64,000 bases of DNA from an uncultured Flavobacteriaceae bacterium (GTDB taxonomy: Bacteria > Bacteroidota > Bacteroidia > Flavobacteriales > Flavobacteriaceae): the NCBI GenBank assembly GCA_937136755.1, contig CAKZOR010000083.1:1-64000 (forward strand). The letters run 5' to 3'. Every line of letters starts with the position of its first letter. Position 1 is the first letter of the stretch. The notes below the pieces were generated by a model that had not been told where the DNA came from, did no database searches, and saw only the letters and a list, made by a program, of their open reading frames with translations. Below, piece after piece: positions 20,029-30,240 of this stretch. A program made the position numbers and the translations under genes.

Positions 20029-23000
20029 TTATGCTTCTGTTGTGTTACGTACTTTCACGTGATAGAATACATTAGGTTTAGTTCCAACGTGCTCTAATAA
20101 ATGATACATACGGTCACTTTCCTTGAGTTCAGATACTTTAGACTGCTTGTCATTCACGTCTCCGAATGCCATTGCACCGTTTCCACAAGCTGCAGAACAA
20201 GCGGTTTGGAATTCTCCGTCTTTAATTTCACGACCATCTCTCTTCGCGTCTAGAATAGTCTTTTGTGTTTTTTGAATACACATAGAACATTTTTCCATCA
20301 CGCCACGAGAACGAACATTTACATCTGGATTCACCACCATTTTACCCAGGTCGTTATTCATGTGATAGTCAAACTCGTCATTGTTATTGTACAAGAACCA
20401 GTTAAAACGTCTCACTTTATAAGGACAGTTATTGGCACAATAACGTGTTCCTACACAACGGTTATACGCCATATGGTTTTGACCTTGTCTAGAGTGCGAT
20501 GTTGCAGCTACAGGACAAACTGTCTCACATGGTGCATGGTTACAGTGTTGACACATTACAGGCTGGAAAGCCACTTGAGGATTGGCAGACGGATCTTCCA
20601 ATTCTCCAAAACCTCCTAGTGAACCATTGTCTCCAGTAAGTCCGTCAAAATTATCTTTCTTCTCATTATCTCCTTCAAAAGTATCTTCTGAAGAGTAATA
20701 TCTGTCAATACGCAACCAGTGCATATCTCTAGATTTTCTAATCTCCTCTTTACCTACTACAGGAACATTGTTCTCTGCATGACATGCAATCACACAAGCT
20801 CCACATCCAGTACAGGCATTTAGATCAATAGATAGGTTAAAATGATGCCCAATAGATCTGTCAAATGAATCCCATAAGTCTACAGAAGTAGCTTCTACTT
20901 CTTGGTGGTCTAAAGACACCATAGGTTGTGGATTCCAATATTTAGCGTCTTTAGTATTAAAGACCTCTAGGGTAGTTTCCTTAATAATGTCGCCACGGCC
21001 CATAAGGGTTTTATGCAACTGAACACAAGCAAACTCATGCATGCCAGCCTCTTTAGAAACCGAAACCTCCTGTGTTTTTGAAAAATCATTGTACAAAGCA
21101 AAAGCATTCACCCCTACCTGCATTTCTTCTTTTAAGCCTGTTGTCTTTCCATAGCCTAAGGCCAAACCAATAGTTCCTGGTGCCTGACCTGGCTGAATAA
21201 TCACGGGTACATTTGAAAGCGTAGTACCATTAACCGTTAGACTGATATAACTACCGTCTAAACCTCCATTGGCTACATTTTCATTCACAAGGCCTAAACT
21301 AGCCGCGTCTGCTTTGGAAACTGTAGCATAATTATCCCAAGAAACTCTGGTGATAGGATCTGGAAATTCTTGTAACCAGGGGTTGTTGGCCTCTTGACCA
21401 TCTCCCATACCTGTTTTAGCATACAACACCAACTCCATGGCAGGAGCAGTAGACGCTTTAAGCGCTTTTAACTGTGCAGAAGTGTCTTGAGCTGCAAGCA
21501 TTTGAGTTGCAACTGAAGTACCCACAAACACACCGTCATGAAGGGCCTTATTCCAAGCGGTACCTCCAAGAAGCTGAGCTTCCCAATGGGTCTTTATATA
21601 ATCGTAATAAGTACCTTCTATTCCAGCCCACTTCATTAATGCCGTCTGGAATTGTCTGGTGTCGAATAATTCTTTTATAGTAGGTTGCGTAAGGCTATAA
21701 TAACCTTTCTTAACTTCCACATCTCCCCAAGACTCTAAATAGTGAGACGCAGCTCCAACCCATTGAACAGATGCAGTTGTTTCATTAGGCATGGTAGAAA
21801 AAGCTACCGTAGTACCTACATTTGAAAGCGCAGATTTAAATTCAGCTGCATTAGGCAAGCTATACACAGGATTAACCCCGTCTACAACCAATAAGCCAAC
21901 TTGACCAGCAGCCATATCTGCAATTAAAGACTGTACCGCCTTATCGCTACCTTGACGCACATATCGAGGTGCTGCAATATCGAAGGCAACACTTTCTATA
22001 GAAGCATTTAGACGCAACACTAAAGATTGCGCTTCTACACTATCAATACCGGTCAATACTACCGCTTTATTACCAGCCTTAACAACCGCTTTAGCAGCTG
22101 ATTTAACGGCAGTCATTATATTTTCAGGAAGTGCTACAGAGGTAGCTCCTGTTGTTACAATTTCATATAGCGCAGCCAAAGCTTGCGCTTGCTGTGCTGA
22201 GTTAGAAGGCACTCTTTTATCTGCAGCAGCACCTGAAAGCGTCATATTAGACTCAAACTGGTAGTGTTGAGACATTTGGCGGGTGCTTGGAATTCTGCCT
22301 TTAGCATAACCTCCGTCAAAACCACCACCTTGCCAATCACCTAAGAAATCTGCACCAAAAGATACAATCACAGTGGCTTTTTCTAAATGGTAATCTGCCA
22401 AAGCCCTTTCACCTGTAACTGCTTCAAAAGCGTCCAGTGCAGCAGACTCAGAAATAGCGTCATAAACCACATGAGAAACCTGATCCTGACCTTGTACAAA
22501 TTCAGCCACTAATTTAGACATGCTTGGACTGGCATAAGTAGGGGTTAAAAAAACCACCTTTTTCCCACTAGTCTTGGCAGCATCTAGCGCAGTAGTAACC
22601 GCATTATCTAGATCCGACCAATCAGCAGGAGCTCCATTAAATGAAGGTCCTTGCAAACGAGCACTGTCGTATAATGACAACACAGAGGCTTGAACCCTTG
22701 CATTGGCCGTTCCTTTTACTTGAGCATCTTTATTATTCTCTACTTTAATAGGTCTTCCTTCTCTTGTTTTTACAAGAATAGAGGCAAAGTCATAACCATT
22801 TGCAATAGTTGTAGCATAAAAATTAGCTACACCAGGGATGATTTGCTCCGGCTGAACTACATAAGGGATAGACTTTATAACTGGACCCTCACAGGCAGCC
22901 AATGAAGCTGCTGCAGTACTAAATCCTACATACTTCAAGAAATCTCTTCTGTTAGTATTGGAAGTAGCTAGGGTTTGCTTGTCAGATAAAAATTCCCCAG

Positions 23001-23103
23001 TAGGGATTTGTTCTACAAACTCGTTTTGTTTTAGCGTCTCAATCATGGCGTCGTTAGCAGAAAGCTCTGCTTCACTCTTCCAGTATTTTTTGTTTGATGA
23101 CAT
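20029..23103 (-). CDS. actB: Alternative complex III subunit ActB (TAT-variant molybdopterin-oxidoreductase-like plus 4-cluster Fe-S protein)
   Basis: NRRDFLKYVGFSTAAASLAACEGP (RR motif plus lipobox); CTGCGACVIACH, CQHCNHAPCETVCP, CVGTRYCANNCP and CSMCIQ Fe-S motifs. Confidence 0.95.
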   Translation of the reverse strand: MSSNKKYWKSEAELSANDAMIETLKQNEFVEQIPTGEFLSDKQTLATSNTNRRDFLKYVGFSTAAASLAACEGPVIKSIPYVVQPEQIIPGVANFYATTIANGYDFASILVKTREGRPIKVENNKDAQVKGTANARVQASVLSLYDSARLQGPSFNGAPADWSDLDNAVTTALDAAKTSGKKVVFLTPTYASPSMSKLVAEFVQGQDQVSHVVYDAISESAALDAFEAVTGERALADYHLEKATVIVSFGADFLGDWQGGGFDGGYAKGRIPSTRQMSQHYQFESNMTLSGAAADKRVPSNSAQQAQALAALYEIVTTGATSVALPENIMTAVKSAAKAVVKAGNKAVVLTGIDSVEAQSLVLRLNASIESVAFDIAAPRYVRQGSDKAVQSLIADMAAGQVGLLVVDGVNPVYSLPNAAEFKSALSNVGTTVAFSTMPNETTASVQWVGAASHYLESWGDVEVKKGYYSLTQPTIKELFDTRQFQTALMKWAGIEGTYYDYIKTHWEAQLLGGTAWNKALHDGVFVGTSVATQMLAAQDTSAQLKALKASTAPAMELVLYAKTGMGDGQEANNPWLQEFPDPITRVSWDNYATVSKADAASLGLVNENVANGGLDGSYISLTVNGTTLSNVPVIIQPGQAPGTIGLALGYGKTTGLKEEMQVGVNAFALYNDFSKTQEVSVSKEAGMHEFACVQLHKTLMGRGDIIKETTLEVFNTKDAKYWNPQPMVSLDHQEVEATSVDLWDSFDRSIGHHFNLSIDLNACTGCGACVIACHAENNVPVVGKEEIRKSRDMHWLRIDRYYSSEDTFEGDNEKKDNFDGLTGDNGSLGGFGELEDPSANPQVAFQPVMCQHCNHAPCETVCPVAATSHSRQGQNHMAYNRCVGTRYCANNCPYKVRRFNWFLYNNNDEFDYHMNNDLGKMVVNPDVNVRSRGVMEKCSMCIQKTQKTILDAKRDGREIKDGEFQTACSAACGNGAMAFGDVNDKQSKVSELKESDRMYHLLEHVGTKPNVFYHVKVRNTTEA

Positions 23104-23150
23104 AATATTATCTCTGTAATTAGCTTCTTTTTTTTTCTAAATCTAAATTT

Positions 23151-24467
23151 CTAGTAGTGACACTTACCGCATTCTAAACCACCCATTTGAGCAGCCGTAA
23201 GTTTTTCTACACCGTACTTCTGAGAAAGTGCCTCGTGAATCTTGTCGTAATAAGCATTCCCTTCTACTTTCACATTGGTCTCTCTGTGACAATCAATACA
23301 CCACCCCATAGTCAGTGGACTATACTGATACATAATCTCCATTTCTTCTACTGGACCGTGACAAGTCTGACAAGCTACACCAGCCACAGAAACGTGCTGC
23401 GAGTGATTGAAATAAGCAAAATCTGGAAGGTTGTGGATTCTTACCCACTCTACAGGCTGGCTTTCACCAGTGTATTGTTGATTGTCCTCATCCCATCCAA
23501 CAGCTTTATACAATTTTTTAATCTCTTTGGTATAAAACTCATTAGTGTAACCATTCGCCAAATCTTCTTGAGAAGGACCTTCTGGATTACCCTTGTACTC
23601 ATAAATTGATTTATGGCAATTCATACACACATTCAAAGAAGGTATGCCTGAATGCTTAGATACTCTAGCAGACGAGTGACAGTAAGTACACTCAATCTTG
23701 TTGTCTCCAGCGTGAATTTTGTGAGAGTAGTGTATGGGCTGCACCGGAGCATAACCCTGATCTACACCCACCTGCATTAAAAATCCATACACATAGTAAG
23801 CACTAGAAAGCAATAAGATAATCACCGTAACCAAAACCAAAAATTGATTTTTAGCAAAAGCCAACCAAATTGGCATACGTACTTCTTTCTCTTTAGTTTC
23901 GTAAACAACACCATTGGCCTCTGCAATACTTCTCAGAGTTTTATTGACCAAGAAAAGCATCATTACCAACAAGCCAAACACCAACATTAAAGCACCAAGA
24001 ATCACTTCATTTGAAATTCCTGAGGCAGCTACTGGAGCCGCTACAGTGTTAACTGCAGCTGCAGCAGCTGGAGCGGGTGCAGGTGCGTCTGTATAAGCGA
24101 GAATATTGTCAATATCTTCGTTACTCAAAGTAGGAAAAGCAGTCATTGCTGCCTGATTGTACTCATTGTAAATGGCCAAAGCACGCTCGTCGCCTGCTTT
24201 AATTAAACTGTTGTTGTTTTTAATCCAAGCGTACAACCATTCTTTATCTCCCTCGTACTTAGCCGTAACTCCAGCAAGAGCAGGACCTGTCATTTTCCTA
24301 TTTAAGGCATGACATGCAGCACAGTTTTGATTGAATAATTGCTTCCCTTTAACAGGGTCACCAGCGGACTGGTCTTGAGCAGAAAGATTTTGAGGGATCA
24401 GTGTTAAAGCCACTAAAAACAACCCTAGGAATGAAGAAACGAGATTGCGGTATGTCACCTTTTTCAT
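23151..24467 (-). CDS. actA: Alternative complex III subunit ActA, multiheme cytochrome c; start placed at MKKVTYRNLV rather than the ORF-track start at 24569
   Basis: N-terminal cytochrome c (GKQLFNQNCAACHALNRKMTGPAL), a TM segment, then CTYCH, CMNCH, CQTCH, CIDCH, CGKCH. Met35 of the listed ORF begins a standard signal peptide MKKVTYRNLVSSFLGLFLVALTLIPQNLSAQ. Confidence 0.9.
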   Translation of the reverse strand: MKKVTYRNLVSSFLGLFLVALTLIPQNLSAQDQSAGDPVKGKQLFNQNCAACHALNRKMTGPALAGVTAKYEGDKEWLYAWIKNNNSLIKAGDERALAIYNEYNQAAMTAFPTLSNEDIDNILAYTDAPAPAPAAAAAVNTVAAPVAASGISNEVILGALMLVFGLLVMMLFLVNKTLRSIAEANGVVYETKEKEVRMPIWLAFAKNQFLVLVTVIILLLSSAYYVYGFLMQVGVDQGYAPVQPIHYSHKIHAGDNKIECTYCHSSARVSKHSGIPSLNVCMNCHKSIYEYKGNPEGPSQEDLANGYTNEFYTKEIKKLYKAVGWDEDNQQYTGESQPVEWVRIHNLPDFAYFNHSQHVSVAGVACQTCHGPVEEMEIMYQYSPLTMGWCIDCHRETNVKVEGNAYYDKIHEALSQKYGVEKLTAAQMGGLECGKCHY

Positions 24468-24695
24468 ATTATTAGATATTGTAATCTTCAGGTTTGGCAC
24501 GATTTTTACTGATATTAACGAAAAAAAGTAATCATCGGCACAATAAATTTGAGCACAAAAATACGACATAGAACTTATTTTATTGAGCCAATTCTATGTA
24601 GATTTTACTAATTTATAAACATTCTAAATAACTATTTTTTTTTAGCTTTGATTTGTAATAAGTTACCTTTGAAAAACACTTTTTCGTGAAACAAA

Positions 24696-25097
24696 ATGAA
24701 ACACAAAGCCTTATATATCCTTCCACTCCTAGCTCTTTTTACTGGATTTTCTACAGCACAAGAAATACCCATTACAGTAGAAAAAGACAGCGTCATTTTA
24801 ACTGATTCTGAAAAACATGCAGCGCTTTTAGAGGCATTTATTAGCTACCAAAAAGGAAGGGGAGATTATCGCATTCAGATCTACTCAGGTCCACTAGAAC
24901 AAACAGAAGAACTTTTGAAAAATCTGGATGAAAGTTTTTCAGAATGGCCCAGGAGTATTGATTTTGAATCTCCTAGTTTTAGGCTGAGAATCGGGACTTT
25001 CAAAACGAGACTTGAAGCGGAGAGAAACCTTATTGCAGTGCGTAAAAAGTACCCTGCTGCCGTACTTTTAAAACCACAGATATTAAAAAACAACTAG
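24696..25097 (+). CDS. Exported SPOR-domain protein
   Basis: Signal peptide; YRIQIYSGPLEQTEELLKNL...FRLRIGTFKTRLEAERNLIAVRKKYPAAVLLKPQI. Confidence 0.8.
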   Translation: MKHKALYILPLLALFTGFSTAQEIPITVEKDSVILTDSEKHAALLEAFISYQKGRGDYRIQIYSGPLEQTEELLKNLDESFSEWPRSIDFESPSFRLRIGTFKTRLEAERNLIAVRKKYPAAVLLKPQILKNN

Positions 25098-25120
25098 CGC
25101 TAATTTGAGTTGAGACCAAA

Positions 25121-25145
25121 AAAAAGAGCCCTTAAAGGCTCTTTT
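25121..25145. terminator. Bidirectional terminator between the SPOR gene and infB (convergent)
   Basis: AAAAAGAGCC-CTTAA-AGGCTCTTTTT hairpin with A/T tracts. Confidence 0.85.
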
Positions 25146-25171
25146 TTTTATGCGTGGGCCGTAAGGCCGTA

Positions 25172-28021
25172 TTATTTTAATTTCTTTTTAACCGCTACTT
25201 CTTGGAAGGCTTCTATAACGTCTAATTCTCTAATATCGTTGTAATTCTTCACCTGAAGCCCACAGTCATAGCCTTTGGCTACTTCTTTGGCGTCGTCTTT
25301 GAAACGTTTCAAAGAAGACAGTGTTCCGGTGTAAATAACGACACCATCTCTAATTAAACGAATGTTTGAATTCCTGAAGATTTTACCTGTTAGTACCATA
25401 CAACCTGCAATAGTACCCACCTTAGAAATTTTAAAGGTCTCTCTAATTTCAGCAGTACCGGTAATCTCTTCTTTCATCTCTGGAGACAACATACCCTCCA
25501 TGGCATCTTTGAGCTCATTAATAGCGTCGTAGATAATAGAGTACATTCTAATGTCAATTTCTTCCTTATCTGCTATAGACCTAGCATTCCCCATTGGGCG
25601 AACGTTAAATCCAATAATAATCGCATCTGAGGCAGAGGCCAATAAGACGTCGGACTCTGTGATAGGCCCTACCCCTTTGTGGATAATATTTACTTGTATC
25701 TCGTCTGTAGAAAGTTTTTGGAACGAATCTGTCAATGCCTCTACTGAACCATCCACATCTCCTTTTAAAATCACGTTTAACTCCTTGAAATCTCCCAGTG
25801 CAATACGCCTTCCTATTTCGTCTAAGGTAATGTGTCGCTGTGTTCTAACAGATTGCTCTCGCATTAATTGAGAACGCTTTGTCGCAATTTGCTTGGCTTC
25901 ACGTTCGTCTTCGAATACATTGAATTTATCTCCTGCTTGTGGCGCACCATCTAATCCCAATACAGAGATGGGTGTAGAAGGTCCAGCCTCCATAATATTT
26001 TGTCCGCGCTCATCTTGCATGGCTTTTACTTTTCCACTGCAAGTTCCCGCTAGTAAATAATCTCCAATTCTAAGGGTACCCGCCTGAACCAAAACAGTAG
26101 ACACATAACCCCTTCCTTTGTCTAGGAAAGCCTCTACTACTGTACCTACAGCACGTTTTTCAGGGTTGGCTTTTAATTCTAAAAGCTCTGCTTCTAGCAG
26201 GACTTTTTCTAAAAGTTCTTTAATACCCAATCCTGTTTTAGCAGAAATATCGTGGGATTGTATTTTACCTCCCCAGTCTTCTACCAATAAATTCATCTGT
26301 GCCAGTCCTTCTTTAATCTTATCTGGATTGGCAGCAGGTCTATCTATTTTATTAATCGCAAATACAATAGGCACACCAGCAGCTTGCGCATGGCTAATGG
26401 CCTCTTTTGTTTGCGGCATAATGTCGTCGTCGGCAGCTACTACAATAATAGCAATATCAGTCACTTGAGCACCACGAGCACGCATGGCCGTAAAGGCCTC
26501 GTGACCTGGTGTGTCTAAGAAAGCGATTTTCTGACCACCCTCTAAAGTTACCCCGTAGGCACCAAAATGCTGTGTAATTCCCCCACTCTCGCCGGCAATC
26601 ACATTTTCTTTTCTAATATAATCTAAGAGCGACGTTTTACCGTGATCTACGTGACCCATTACCGTTACTATTGGTGCTCTAGACACCAAATCTTCTGCAG
26701 TGTCTTCTACCTCAACAATAGCCTCTTCAATATCTGCAGTGACAAACTCTACTTGGTAACCGAATTCTTCTGCTACTATAGAAAGTGTTTCTGCGTCTAA
26801 ACGTTGGTTCATGGTAACCATGATCCCAAGAGACATACAGGCAGAGATAATCTGAGTGGTAGAAACATCCATCATGGTAGCTACTTCATTTGCCGTAACA
26901 AATTCAGTTACCTTGAGGATTTTGCTTTCTAATTCTTGCTGTTCTAGGTCTTTTTCTGTTTGCTCCCTGTGAGACTCACGTTTGTCTCTTCGGTACTTAG
27001 CCCCTTTTCCTTTTTTGGATTTCCCCTGTAATTTCTCTAGGGTTTCTCGTACTTGCTTTTGTACTTCCTCCTCTGTGGGCTCTACTTTTGGCGCAGCATT
27101 AAATCGTTGGCCCGCCGCAGCAGCTTTCCCTCTTGGTCCTGTCCCTCTCTGTCTTGGTGCGGCTGAAGCTCCAGCGCCAGGACCTCCAGAAGGAGATACT
27201 ATTCTTTTACGTCTTTTTTTATTGTCGTCATTGCTAGAAGAAGCAACAGGTTTTTTCTTGGGCTTATTGAACTGAGACAAATCTATTTTGTCTCCCATAA
27301 TTTTAGGCCCACTTAATTTCTTGTACTGTGTAGTAATAGATCCCGTAGGCTGCTCTGCTTCTGCCAATGGCTTAGCCACTGACGTTTCTTTTTTAGCCTC
27401 TTCAGACTTCTCTGACGCCTCTTTTTTAACCGACTCAGTTGTAGCGGCCACAGTAGCCTCTTTTTCAACAGTTTCTTTTAGTGGTGCTTCTTTTACTGGC
27501 GCTTTGGCTGCTGGCGCAGCCGATACTATTTTAAGTCCAGCTGCTTTTGGCGCAGCTGCCTTAATAACTTCTTGTTTTGGGGCTGCCTTGGACGCTGCTT
27601 CTTTAGGAGTAGCAGGCGTATCGTTTACAGCCTCTGGAGCAGGAATTTCTTTGGCAGTTGGAGCGTCTAAATCAATTTTACCTACCGTAGTTGGCCCACT
27701 AAGAGATCCTTTCGCTTTAACCACCTCGGCAGCTCTTGCTTCCTTAGCCAAACGCTTTTCTTCTTGCTCTTTTTCAAGTTCAATTCTAATAGCCTCCTTT
27801 TCTTTTCTCTTTTCTTCACCCACTTCCTTGGAAGCAACTTTCTTGCTCATATCCGTTTGGAACTGGTCTAAAAGAACCTGATGCACTTCTTCCGATATTT
27901 TAGTAGTAGGCCTTGCCTCAATAGCATGCCCATTAGCCGCTAGGTAGTCTACCGCTCTATCCAGTGAAATGTTTAATTCTCTTAGGACTTTATTAAGCCT
28001 AATGGTTGCATTCTCTGCCAT
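25172..28021 (-). CDS. infB: Translation initiation factor IF-2
   Basis: [40 protein letters not shown]; low-complexity N-terminus. Confidence 0.98.
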   Translation of the reverse strand: MAENATIRLNKVLRELNISLDRAVDYLAANGHAIEARPTTKISEEVHQVLLDQFQTDMSKKVASKEVGEEKRKEKEAIRIELEKEQEEKRLAKEARAAEVVKAKGSLSGPTTVGKIDLDAPTAKEIPAPEAVNDTPATPKEAASKAAPKQEVIKAAAPKAAGLKIVSAAPAAKAPVKEAPLKETVEKEATVAATTESVKKEASEKSEEAKKETSVAKPLAEAEQPTGSITTQYKKLSGPKIMGDKIDLSQFNKPKKKPVASSSNDDNKKRRKRIVSPSGGPGAGASAAPRQRGTGPRGKAAAAGQRFNAAPKVEPTEEEVQKQVRETLEKLQGKSKKGKGAKYRRDKRESHREQTEKDLEQQELESKILKVTEFVTANEVATMMDVSTTQIISACMSLGIMVTMNQRLDAETLSIVAEEFGYQVEFVTADIEEAIVEVEDTAEDLVSRAPIVTVMGHVDHGKTSLLDYIRKENVIAGESGGITQHFGAYGVTLEGGQKIAFLDTPGHEAFTAMRARGAQVTDIAIIVVAADDDIMPQTKEAISHAQAAGVPIVFAINKIDRPAANPDKIKEGLAQMNLLVEDWGGKIQSHDISAKTGLGIKELLEKVLLEAELLELKANPEKRAVGTVVEAFLDKGRGYVSTVLVQAGTLRIGDYLLAGTCSGKVKAMQDERGQNIMEAGPSTPISVLGLDGAPQAGDKFNVFEDEREAKQIATKRSQLMREQSVRTQRHITLDEIGRRIALGDFKELNVILKGDVDGSVEALTDSFQKLSTDEIQVNIIHKGVGPITESDVLLASASDAIIIGFNVRPMGNARSIADKEEIDIRMYSIIYDAINELKDAMEGMLSPEMKEEITGTAEIRETFKISKVGTIAGCMVLTGKIFRNSNIRLIRDGVVIYTGTLSSLKRFKDDAKEVAKGYDCGLQVKNYNDIRELDVIEAFQEVAVKKKLK

Positions 28022-28118
28022 AAAAAAAATTTGTGCTTACTAGTATTTTTCTGCTAATATAAATAATGAAATAGGTTCAAGGATGAAATCCTTTAATTAT
28101 TTGTGTATTACCTACTGC

Positions 28119-29351
28119 TTAATTTTCTAATTCTTCTTTAAGAATTCTAACAACATCTAAAATTGTCTCCTCTTCTAGATCTGTTCTCTTTGCTAAATCT
28201 TCTACATCTTGTTCCAACACCGCTCTCGCTGTATCCAAACCGATCTTAGACAATTCTTCAATAATCCATGACTCTATTTCATCGGAGAATTCTGTCAATT
28301 CAACATCTTCCTCCACCCCTTCTCTAAAGACATCTATTTCATATCCAGTCAATTGACCAGCCAATCTAATATTGTGACCGCCACGACCAATAGCCTTAGA
28401 AACTTCCTCTGGCTTCAGGTAGACTTGAGCAGTCATTTTTTCGTCGTCTAACTTTACAGAAGAAACCCTGGCTGGACTCAAAGCCCTAGTAACCAATAAA
28501 GTAGGGTTATTTGTCCAGTTTATTACATCTATATTCTCGTTGCCCAATTCTTTGACAATCCCATGAATTCTCGATCCTTTCATTCCAACACAGGCGCCCA
28601 CTGGATCTATACGATCGTCATAAGAATCTACCGCAACTTTAGCCTTTTCTCCTGGAATTCGAACTGCCTTTTTAATAGTTATTAACCCGTCAAAAACCTC
28701 TGGAATTTCCTGGAAGAACAGTTGCTCTAAGAATAGTGGCGAAGTCCTGCTCATAATAATAGCAGGCTTGTTTCCTTTTAATTCTACACTTTCAATAATC
28801 CCTCTAACATTGTCACCTTTTCTAAAGAAATCTGCTGGTATTTGCTTGTCTTTCGGGAGGATAATTTCGTTTCCTTCGTCGTCCAATAAAATAATCGCCT
28901 GATGTCTAATATGGTGTACCTCAGCGGTGTATATCTCCCCTTCTAGGTCCTTAAATTGTTTGTAAATCGTAGTGTTGTCATGCTCGTGAATCTTGGCTAT
29001 TAAATTCTGACGCAACGCCAAAATAGCCCTTCTTCCCAAGTCAATTAACTTCACCTCTTCTGAAACATCTTCTCCTACTTCAAAATCTGGCTCAATCTTT
29101 CTAGCTTCGGTAATAGATATCTCCTCATTTGGATCCATCACATCTATATCTTCTACTACCACTCTGTTTCTCCAAATCTCTAAATCCCCTTTGTCTGGGT
29201 TAATGATTATATCAAAATTGTCATCTGATCCAAATTTCTTTTTCAAAGCACTTCTAAAAACCTCTTCTAAAATGGCCATTAGGGTTACTCTGTCAATAAA
29301 CTTGTCATCTTTAAATTCTGAGAAAGATTCAATAAGCGCAATATTTTCCAT
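28119..29351 (-). CDS. nusA: Transcription termination/antitermination protein NusA
   Basis: DPVGACVGMKGSRIHGIVKELGNENIDVINW; EVSKAIGRGGHNIRLAGQLTGYEIDV. Confidence 0.98.
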   Translation of the reverse strand: MENIALIESFSEFKDDKFIDRVTLMAILEEVFRSALKKKFGSDDNFDIIINPDKGDLEIWRNRVVVEDIDVMDPNEEISITEARKIEPDFEVGEDVSEEVKLIDLGRRAILALRQNLIAKIHEHDNTTIYKQFKDLEGEIYTAEVHHIRHQAIILLDDEGNEIILPKDKQIPADFFRKGDNVRGIIESVELKGNKPAIIMSRTSPLFLEQLFFQEIPEVFDGLITIKKAVRIPGEKAKVAVDSYDDRIDPVGACVGMKGSRIHGIVKELGNENIDVINWTNNPTLLVTRALSPARVSSVKLDDEKMTAQVYLKPEEVSKAIGRGGHNIRLAGQLTGYEIDVFREGVEEDVELTEFSDEIESWIIEELSKIGLDTARAVLEQDVEDLAKRTDLEEETILDVVRILKEELEN

Positions 29352-29362
29352 CTTGCTATCTA

Positions 29363-29824
29363 TTAAAATTTAAGGTTCACTTTTGCTTCTTTAATATCTG
29401 TAAAAGCAATCTCTTGCTCTTTAGTCACGGTTATTTTGCCCTTCCCTATTGGTTTGGGCTCTCTGGCTTTCCACTGTAATTTAATTCCGTGATCTAGGAT
29501 TTCTATGAGATTCCCCTCTACCGTTTCATTTTCAGTGCGAACCGTCAGAGAACGGTTCAGGTTTTTTTTGTATTGCCTAGGCATTACCAATGGAGCTGTG
29601 GCGCCTGCAGAGGCTACGTCCAATCCAAAATCTATGATTTCTCTGTCTAAATTGTGCTCAATAGCACGACTTACATTCATGCAATCTTGAAGTGTTACAC
29701 CAGTATCTCCATCTAATACCACGGAGATTTTTTTGTCTGTTGTAATCTTAAAATCTATTAAAAACAGGGATGGATTTTCTTCCAAAGCTGTGTCTAATAA
29801 GGTCCTTACTTCTTTTTCGAACAT
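29363..29824 (-). CDS. rimP: Ribosome maturation factor RimP
   Basis: Position in rimP-nusA-infB; IEHNLDREIIDFGLDVASAGATAPLVMPRQYKKNLNR. Confidence 0.92.
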   Translation of the reverse strand: MFEKEVRTLLDTALEENPSLFLIDFKITTDKKISVVLDGDTGVTLQDCMNVSRAIEHNLDREIIDFGLDVASAGATAPLVMPRQYKKNLNRSLTVRTENETVEGNLIEILDHGIKLQWKAREPKPIGKGKITVTKEQEIAFTDIKEAKVNLKF

Positions 29825-29841
29825 AGATTTATAGGTAATAA

Positions 29842-29866
29842 AAGAGGGGACTTTTGGTCCCCTCTT
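29842..29866 (-). promoter_or_regulatory. Terminator-like hairpin in the rimP 5' leader
   Basis: AAGAGGGGAC-TTTTG-GTCCCCTCTT, perfect 10-bp stem, 18 nt upstream of the rimP start. Confidence 0.6.
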
Positions 29867-29889
29867 ATTCCTTTATCATTTAATCGCCA

Positions 29890-29919
29890 CAAATATACAA
29901 TATTTTAGGCATTATACAA
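29890..29919 (-). promoter_or_regulatory. Bacteroidetes-type promoter upstream of rimP
   Basis: Minus strand: TTG-N19-TATATTTG, fitting the Bacteroidetes -33/-7 consensus TTTG/TAnnTTTG. Confidence 0.6.
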
Positions 29920-29921
29920 TA

Positions 29922-29951
29922 AAAAACCCAAAGCGAAAACTTTGGGTTTTT
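29922..29951 (-). terminator. Terminator of tRNA-Gln
   Basis: AAAAACCCAAAG-CGAAAA-CTTTGGGTTTTT, 12-bp stem immediately 3' of the tRNA on the minus strand. Confidence 0.8.
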
Positions 29952-29953
29952 GT

Positions 29954-30024
29954 TGGTCTACTAGGACTCGAACCTAGAACGACTGGACCAAAACCAGCTG
30001 TGTTGCCAATTACACCATAGACCA
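29954..30024 (-). tRNA. tRNA-Gln(UUG)
   Basis: Minus-strand cloverleaf: TGGTCTA/TAGACCA acceptor, D arm GTGT..ACAC, anticodon arm GCTGG-TTTTGGT-CCAGT (anticodon TTG), T arm CTAGG-TTCGAGT-CCTAG. Confidence 0.96.
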
Positions 30025-30042
30025 CTACCGTATAAGAGGCTG

Positions 30043-30071
30043 CAAATTTAAAACAAAGTTTGTATTATCAA
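30043..30071 (-). promoter_or_regulatory. Candidate promoter of tRNA-Gln
   Basis: Minus strand: TTTTG-N18-TAAATTTG just upstream of the tRNA. Confidence 0.5.
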
Positions 30072-30240
30072 AACAAAACTTTTCTTTTTTTTAGAATACC
30101 TTTAATGCATGGTAACTACACCGATCTATAAAGTCTTAAATCTACTTTTTAAGTCAGGAAAAGCTGTTAAAGCTTTCAAAATTTAGAGCCCGCATAAACA
30201 TATTAATTAGTAATTTCGCTCTGTTACAAAAAACAAGCAC

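Noticed and set aside
24495-24510. Possible sigma-54 promoter TGGCACG-ATTT-TTACT upstream of the SPOR gene
   Set aside because: The -24 half fits but the essential GC at -12 is AC; distance to the SPOR start is long. A nearby TACCTTTG (24664-24671) is a better promoter candidate.
27288-27881. 197-aa plus-strand ORF antisense to infB
   Set aside because: Complement of the Ala/Lys/Glu-rich IF-2 N-terminus; low-complexity Ser/Ala/Phe translation with no domain.
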